Of a stretch of 15,942 nt of DNA, positions 12,135 through 15,942 are shown piece by piece. The stretch lies in assembly GCA_035559295.1 (NCBI GenBank), contig DATMBL010000062.1:1-15942 (forward strand). Reading direction: 5' to 3'. Positions within the stretch are counted from its first letter, which is position 1. Every line of letters begins with the position of its first letter. The stretch is from DATMBL01 sp035559295 (lineage in GTDB: Bacteria; Desulfobacterota; Binatia; UBA9968). A program made the translations under genes and the position numbers. Below the pieces are notes generated by a model. The model was not told the origin of the DNA, did not search any database, and worked only from the letters and a program-made list of their open reading frames with translations.

Positions 12135-12854
12135 CTATTGCGGCTTCGCCGTCGGCTCGGCGGCGAGTTTCGCTTCGAGTTCGGCGATCCGGGCCGATAC
12201 GTAACCCGACTGGTCAGTGCCCGACTGCTTCAAATACTCCCGGTACGCGCCGATGGCGCCTTTGAAATCACCGAGCTGAGCGCTGCACCGAGCGCGGCCA
12301 AGAAGCGCGCGTTCTTGAAACGGACCCGACACGTTGGCGTCACGGTAGCGAATCTTTTCCGCCTCCGTATAATGTTGGACGGCTTCGGGACACAGGCCTT
12401 TTCGCTCTTCCGCGTGCGCCAGCGCCAGCAGCAATCCCTGACGCACGAGCGGGTCGTCCGGAGCGCTCCTGAGCGCGGAGCGGCCGGTCTCGATGGCTTG
12501 GTCGAGGTCGTTCAAGGCCAAGTAGCTGTTGGTCTCGTACAGAAGCGCCAAGCCGTAGAAATCCGACCATCGGTAAGCGCTTGCTTTATCGAAGGCTTCG
12601 ATCGCGGCTTTGTACTCTTGGCCGCGAAACAGCGCCACGCCTCGGTTGAACTCCTTTGCAGCCAAAGCATTTTGCCGACCGATATAGAGCTGCCAGCCTA
12701 AAACCGCTGCCACGGCCAAGGCGATCACCGCGGCGACGGCGAGCGCCGCGAGCCGGCGGACACGGATGCCTTCGTAAAGGCTCCGGGTCAGCGTGATAAA
12801 TTTATCGGGCTGGCGAATTTCTTTGCGCGAAAGGCGCCTGGTGGCCGGTGCCAT
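12135..12854 (-). CDS. Membrane-anchored TPR protein (239 aa)
   Basis: A cytoplasmic N-terminus with the segment RRLSRKEIRQPDKFITL (7-23) is followed by one membrane helix (about 35-53) and a soluble domain of tetratricopeptide repeats (about 65-235). Repeat signatures are visible at FNRGVALFRGQEYKAAIEAF, LALNDLDQAIETGRSAL and LGDFKGAIGAYREYL. The layout resembles YfgM-like proteins, which sit at the Sec translocon or act in envelope assembly, but the match is only by architecture. The ATG at 12854 is preferred over the TTG one codon upstream. It is the last gene of the minus-strand group, 82 bp after the DUF151 gene; that gap holds a GCGCG-GG-CGCGC repeat and nothing else I can support. Confidence 0.8.
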   Translation of the reverse strand: MAPATRRLSRKEIRQPDKFITLTRSLYEGIRVRRLAALAVAAVIALAVAAVLGWQLYIGRQNALAAKEFNRGVALFRGQEYKAAIEAFDKASAYRWSDFYGLALLYETNSYLALNDLDQAIETGRSALRSAPDDPLVRQGLLLALAHAEERKGLCPEAVQHYTEAEKIRYRDANVSGPFQERALLGRARCSAQLGDFKGAIGAYREYLKQSGTDQSGYVSARIAELEAKLAAEPTAKPQ

Positions 12855-12936
12855 CAATCGGTGGACGGGAACGGACGGGAAACCGCGCGGGCGCGCGCCG
12901 AACGCGAGGCAAGCCTATCGGGACCGGCGGTTGAGA

Positions 12937-13464
12937 TCACATCTTGTATTTGAAATCCTCGGGACTCATTTTCTCGAGGATTTCCGCCCATTTCTCCTTT
13001 GATACGTTGGAGACGTTCTCGACCGCGCCTTCCTTACCTTCTTCGGCTTGCTGCAGAACGCTCGAAGCCTCCAGCACCGCCTTGGCGACGTAAATTGGGC
13101 TCTTCGTGCGCAATGCAAGGGCGATCGCATCGCTCGGGCGCGAATCGATCAGCAACTGGCGGCCCGCCACGGTCAAACGGACGAGCGCATAGTACGTGTT
13201 TTCTTTCAGTTCCGTGATCTCGACCGACTCAACCGCGCAGCCCATCTCGCCCAAAATGTTTTTCAGCAGATCGTGGGTCATGGGCCGGGCCATCTTGATG
13301 CCCTCGATTTCCGTAGCCATCGCAGTCGCTTCCAGAAGACCGATCCAGATCGGCAGGTTGAGCTTGTTTTCGGAGTCCTTCAAGATCACGATCGGAGTCT
13401 TGGTCACTGGATCGAGCGTCAGCCCGCCGACAGACATCTGAATTGAATCTTCCCGTTTGCTCAT
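12937..13464 (-). CDS. Bifunctional nuclease family protein (DUF151, 175 aa)
   Basis: The protein has the DUF151 fold typical of 'bifunctional nuclease' proteins: KTPIVILKD near 23-30, LPIWIGLLEATAMA (37-50), and the highly conserved DSRPSDAIALALR (107-119). Family members in plants have RNase and DNase activity; in bacteria the role is not well established. A C-terminal helical extension (about 130-175) ends in EDFKYKM. Its ATG overlaps the miaB stop codon by four bases (ATGA), so translation is coupled, and AGAGGA lies just upstream within miaB. The miaB-DUF151 order occurs in deltaproteobacteria and relatives and was used in the lineage guess. Confidence 0.9.
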   Translation of the reverse strand: MSKREDSIQMSVGGLTLDPVTKTPIVILKDSENKLNLPIWIGLLEATAMATEIEGIKMARPMTHDLLKNILGEMGCAVESVEITELKENTYYALVRLTVAGRQLLIDSRPSDAIALALRTKSPIYVAKAVLEASSVLQQAEEGKEGAVENVSNVSKEKWAEILEKMSPEDFKYKM

Positions 13465-14825
13465 GCCGTTATCCTCTCTGCCTCAAAGTCGCGCTCTGTG
13501 TCAACCCCGCTGAGTTTGCCCAGCAGCGAATTGGCCGTCGCGCCGATGATTCGAACCTGCGCCAGCGTCCCTGCCAGTTCGCCGGAGCCGGAGAAATTGA
13601 CGATACGGTTTGTCCTGGTACGCCCCATCAACTGCCCGTTTTTCAATTTGGCGGAGCCTTCAACCAGGATTTCCTCTATGTTCCCGATTTGCTCCCGGTT
13701 CCTTCTTAACGATATCGCCTGCTGCAAAGTTTGCAATCTCTGGAGCCGCTGTTTTTTGATTTCTTGCGCAACATCATCGGGGTAAATTTTCGCCGAGACG
13801 GTTTGCGGGCGCGGCGAATACGTGAACGAGAAGACCTCATCATACTGCACTTCGGCCAGCAATTCTAGCGTCGCTTCGAATTCGGCTTCACTCTCGCCCG
13901 GAAAACCGACGATAACGTCGGTGCTAAGCGCAATGTCCGGGCGGCGCTGCCGCAACCGGAAGATCCGGTCGAGATACTCGGCCCTGGTATAGCCCCGGCG
14001 CATGCGCCGCAGGACGGAATCCGCCCCTGACTGCACCGGAAGGTGCAGGTGCTCGCAGAGCTTTGCAACCGTCGCGTACGCCTCGATCAGTTCGGGCGAG
14101 AGATCGTGGGGATGCGAGGTCGTAAAGCGTATCCGCTCCAGCCCTTCGATCCGGTCGATCCTTCGGAGAAGTTCGGGGAAACTCAACTCTCCCGGCGTGA
14201 GTTTTCCATACGAGTTGACGTTTTGCCCAAGCAGCGTCACTTCTTTGACGCCGCGCCGCGCCAGCGACTCGACTTCCGCGAGGATCCGCCCGCTCGGCCG
14301 GCTCATCTCGCGACCTCGAACGTGCGGCACGATGCAAAAACTACAAACCTTATTGCATCCCTGCATAATGGTAACGAACGCCGTCGCCCCGCGAACCAGG
14401 AGTGGCGCTTCGGGATCTTCCATGTACGAGGGATCGCGATAAAAAGCGGTCTCGACGGGTCGCTGCCGCGACGATTCGACCAGGCGCACCAGCTCCGGCA
14501 GTTTGTGAATATTGTGCGTCCCGAACACGAGATCGAGATGGGGAACGCGTTTCAACAGGCGCTCGCCTTCCTGTTGCGCCACGCAACCGCCCACGCCGAT
14601 GATCAGGTCTTGACGCCGCGCCTTCAACTCCTTCCAGCTGCCGAGCGCGCTGTAGACCTTTTGCTCCGCTTTGTCGCGAACGCTGCAGGTGTTCAACAAG
14701 ATCAAATCCGCCGCTTCCGGGTCTTCGGTGGCGACGTAGCCGAGCGGCGCCATGATGCGCGCGATCCGCTCCGAATCGTAGCGGTTCATCTGGCAACCGT
14801 ACGTCTGGATGTAAAGTCTCCTCAT
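13461..14825 (-). CDS. miaB: tRNA-2-methylthio-N6-dimethylallyladenosine synthase MiaB (454 aa)
   Basis: MiaB is a radical SAM methylthiotransferase that converts i6A37 to ms2i6A37 in tRNAs reading UNN codons. The N-terminal UPF0004 domain carries the three cysteines of the auxiliary [4Fe-4S] cluster: C11 (TYGCQMN), C47 (NTCSVR) and C81 (GGCVAQ). The radical SAM cluster motif CxxxCxxC is C157, C161 and C164 (GCNKVCSFC). The HLPVQSG and DVIVGFPGE segments of the MiaB subfamily are present. A C-terminal TRAM domain (about 375-440) binds the tRNA. Length fits the family. Both ends overlap neighbours by ATGA: the VWA gene upstream and the DUF151 gene downstream. Confidence 0.97.
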   Translation of the reverse strand: MRRLYIQTYGCQMNRYDSERIARIMAPLGYVATEDPEAADLILLNTCSVRDKAEQKVYSALGSWKELKARRQDLIIGVGGCVAQQEGERLLKRVPHLDLVFGTHNIHKLPELVRLVESSRQRPVETAFYRDPSYMEDPEAPLLVRGATAFVTIMQGCNKVCSFCIVPHVRGREMSRPSGRILAEVESLARRGVKEVTLLGQNVNSYGKLTPGELSFPELLRRIDRIEGLERIRFTTSHPHDLSPELIEAYATVAKLCEHLHLPVQSGADSVLRRMRRGYTRAEYLDRIFRLRQRRPDIALSTDVIVGFPGESEAEFEATLELLAEVQYDEVFSFTYSPRPQTVSAKIYPDDVAQEIKKQRLQRLQTLQQAISLRRNREQIGNIEEILVEGSAKLKNGQLMGRTRTNRIVNFSGSGELAGTLAQVRIIGATANSLLGKLSGVDTERDFEAERITA

Positions 14826-15942
14826 GGCGCGATCCTGTCGATTACACTGTAGAGCTGGCGTATATTACGGCACTCTTCCGCGAGATCACAATAGCGCAGA
14901 TAACGGCGCATTTCGCTATCCCCGACCCCCCACGTCAAGCGGCTTTCCGGGTTGAGCCAGATGAGCTGCTTGGCCTTTTCCTGAATTTCACGCAGCACCC
15001 AATCGCCGGGCCGGTTGTAGTTGTTGCGCCCGTCTCCGATGATCAACACCGTGGTTTTTCCGGTGATCGCGGAAAAGTAGTTCTTGTAGAACAACTCAAA
15101 GGCGCGGCCGAAGTTCGAGTGCGGGTAGACGTCGATGACCTCGCCCTTCAAAGCCCTTTCGACCGCTTGATCGATGCCGTGCTCCTCGAAAAGCCGGGTG
15201 ACTTCGCCGATGTCGCTGACGAAGACGAAACTCCGAACCTTCGCATAGAGATCCTGAACGGAGTACACGAACTGCAACATGAAACGCGACGCGTTCAGCA
15301 CGGAATCCGAGATGTCGCAGAGGATCATGACCTCGGGTTTCGTCTTCTTTCTGCGATCGAGTTCGATGCGGAACGGGACGCCGCCGAACTGCAGGTTCTG
15401 CCGCACCGTCGCCTTGAGATTGAAGCGCCCGCGCGCGGCTTTTTTGCGCCGTGCCGAAAGCCGGTTCTTGAGGCGTTGCGCGAGCCGCGCCACCGCCTCG
15501 TTCATGCGCCGAACATCCTCTTCGGTGTAGGCGCTGAAGCTCTTTTCGCTGAGCGCCGAGACGCGCCCGCGCCCGGCGGGTTCGAGCCCCCGCTTTCGCT
15601 GCTCCTGGCGGATCGCCTCCCGCATCATAGCGTAGAGATCCTTCAAGCGCTGGTCCACGTAGCGCAAGGCCTGGTCGACATCGCCGCTCCACGCCTCGCG
15701 CAACCAGCCCTTCAAGCGCTCGACCTCGTCCTGAACGCGGTCGGTCTGGAGGCGGGCGGCGACCCTGGTAAACGGGGTCAGGCGAAAACCCTGCAGCGTA
15801 TCGTGGTCGGCTTCGGCGGCAACGGCCTCGCGTATCAGGCGCTCGAGTTCCATCGCGTTTCCGCCGAGAAGCGCCCGGGCGAGTTCCGAGATGACCGTCT
15901 CCCCGCCCTGGAGAAAGCGGTCGAGATGCTCGAGCAAGTCCT
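14822..15942 (-). CDS. VWA-domain CoxE-like protein, 5' end outside the window
   Basis: The frame is open to the right edge (first possible start is a TTG at 15937, without evidence for it), so at least 371 residues are visible and the N-terminus may be missing. The N-terminal half is helical and charged. The C-terminal half (about 200-360) is a von Willebrand A domain with the MIDAS motif D208-x-S210-x-S212 (CDISDSV) and a second acidic site at GDGRNN (D302). This is the CoxE/YeaD2-like group, which usually works with an AAA+ MoxR/CoxD-type ATPase in metal-centre insertion or protein-complex maturation. An ATPase gene may lie just beyond the window. The stop overlaps miaB by ATGA. Confidence 0.85.
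   Translation of the reverse strand, partial: DLLEHLDRFLQGGETVISELARALLGGNAMELERLIREAVAAEADHDTLQGFRLTPFTRVAARLQTDRVQDEVERLKGWLREAWSGDVDQALRYVDQRLKDLYAMMREAIRQEQRKRGLEPAGRGRVSALSEKSFSAYTEEDVRRMNEAVARLAQRLKNRLSARRKKAARGRFNLKATVRQNLQFGGVPFRIELDRRKKTKPEVMILCDISDSVLNASRFMLQFVYSVQDLYAKVRSFVFVSDIGEVTRLFEEHGIDQAVERALKGEVIDVYPHSNFGRAFELFYKNYFSAITGKTTVLIIGDGRNNYNRPGDWVLREIQEKAKQLIWLNPESRLTWGVGDSEMRRYLRYCDLAEECRNIRQLYSVIDRIAP

Noticed and set aside
11873..12265. Separate ORF starting with ATGA overlap at the flavoprotein UGA (130 aa)
   Set aside because: Its product is Arg/Pro-rich and has no recognisable domain. It overlaps the TPR gene on the other strand, while the flavoprotein frame itself continues with a family-like tail. 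It is a frame shadow.
12885..12896. GCGCG-GG-CGCGC repeat as a terminator or regulatory site
   Set aside because: The loop is too short for a stable RNA hairpin as written, and such strings are expected in GC-rich spacers.
1..15942. CRISPR array, insertion sequence or rRNA
   Set aside because: No regularly spaced long repeats, no transposase and no rRNA-like sequence were seen.

Overview
The window looks like a chromosomal segment of a GC-rich, uncultured Gram-negative-type bacterium. The miaB-DUF151 nuclease pair, the CdaA/YbbR protein, the LapA protein and the soil-type flavoenzyme and oxygenase genes suggest a deltaproteobacterial, Binatota or Methylomirabilota/Rokubacteria-like lineage. 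This placement is a weak inference; no rRNA is present. The left end belongs to an integrated mobile element.

Region 1 (1-3.3 kb) is the integrase end of a prophage or integrative element: the 3' end of a LamG-type protein, an unknown protein, a HTH_17 excisionase-type protein, a promoter with a perfect palindrome in its spacer, a ribbon-helix-helix regulator, a tyrosine integrase translationally coupled to it, three GTCCAC repeats at exact 11-bp spacing in the 3' end of the integrase gene, and a tRNA-Arg(CCT).

Region 2 (3.4-8.1 kb) holds housekeeping and signalling genes: a small orphan gene, a stand-alone receiver protein, a secreted FxLYD-like protein, a diadenylate cyclase fused to a YbbR domain, a tandem universal stress protein, a two-CBS protein and a LapA-type membrane protein. 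A strong hairpin separates the convergent usp and CBS genes.

Region 3 (8.2-12.04 kb) is a tight five-gene plus-strand operon: a diiron haem-oxygenase-like oxidase/oxygenase, a cyclase/kynurenine-formamidase-like hydrolase, a divergent DHDPS/NAL-type aldolase, a 62-aa small protein and an SQR/FccB-like flavoprotein. The flavoprotein has an in-frame TGA at codon 331, followed in the same frame by 53 codons that read as the conserved C-terminal tail of this family. The TGA falls where the family has its second redox-active cysteine. A SECIS-like stem-loop follows it, with apical-loop Gs at +22 to +24 from the U of UGA. I read this as a candidate selenoprotein, the main finding of the window. The operon looks like an oxidative catabolic module of unknown substrate.

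Region 4 (12.1-15.9 kb) is a minus-strand operon facing region 3: a VWA/CoxE-like protein, miaB and a DUF151 bifunctional nuclease, joined by two ATGA overlaps, then a membrane-anchored TPR protein after an 82-bp gap.
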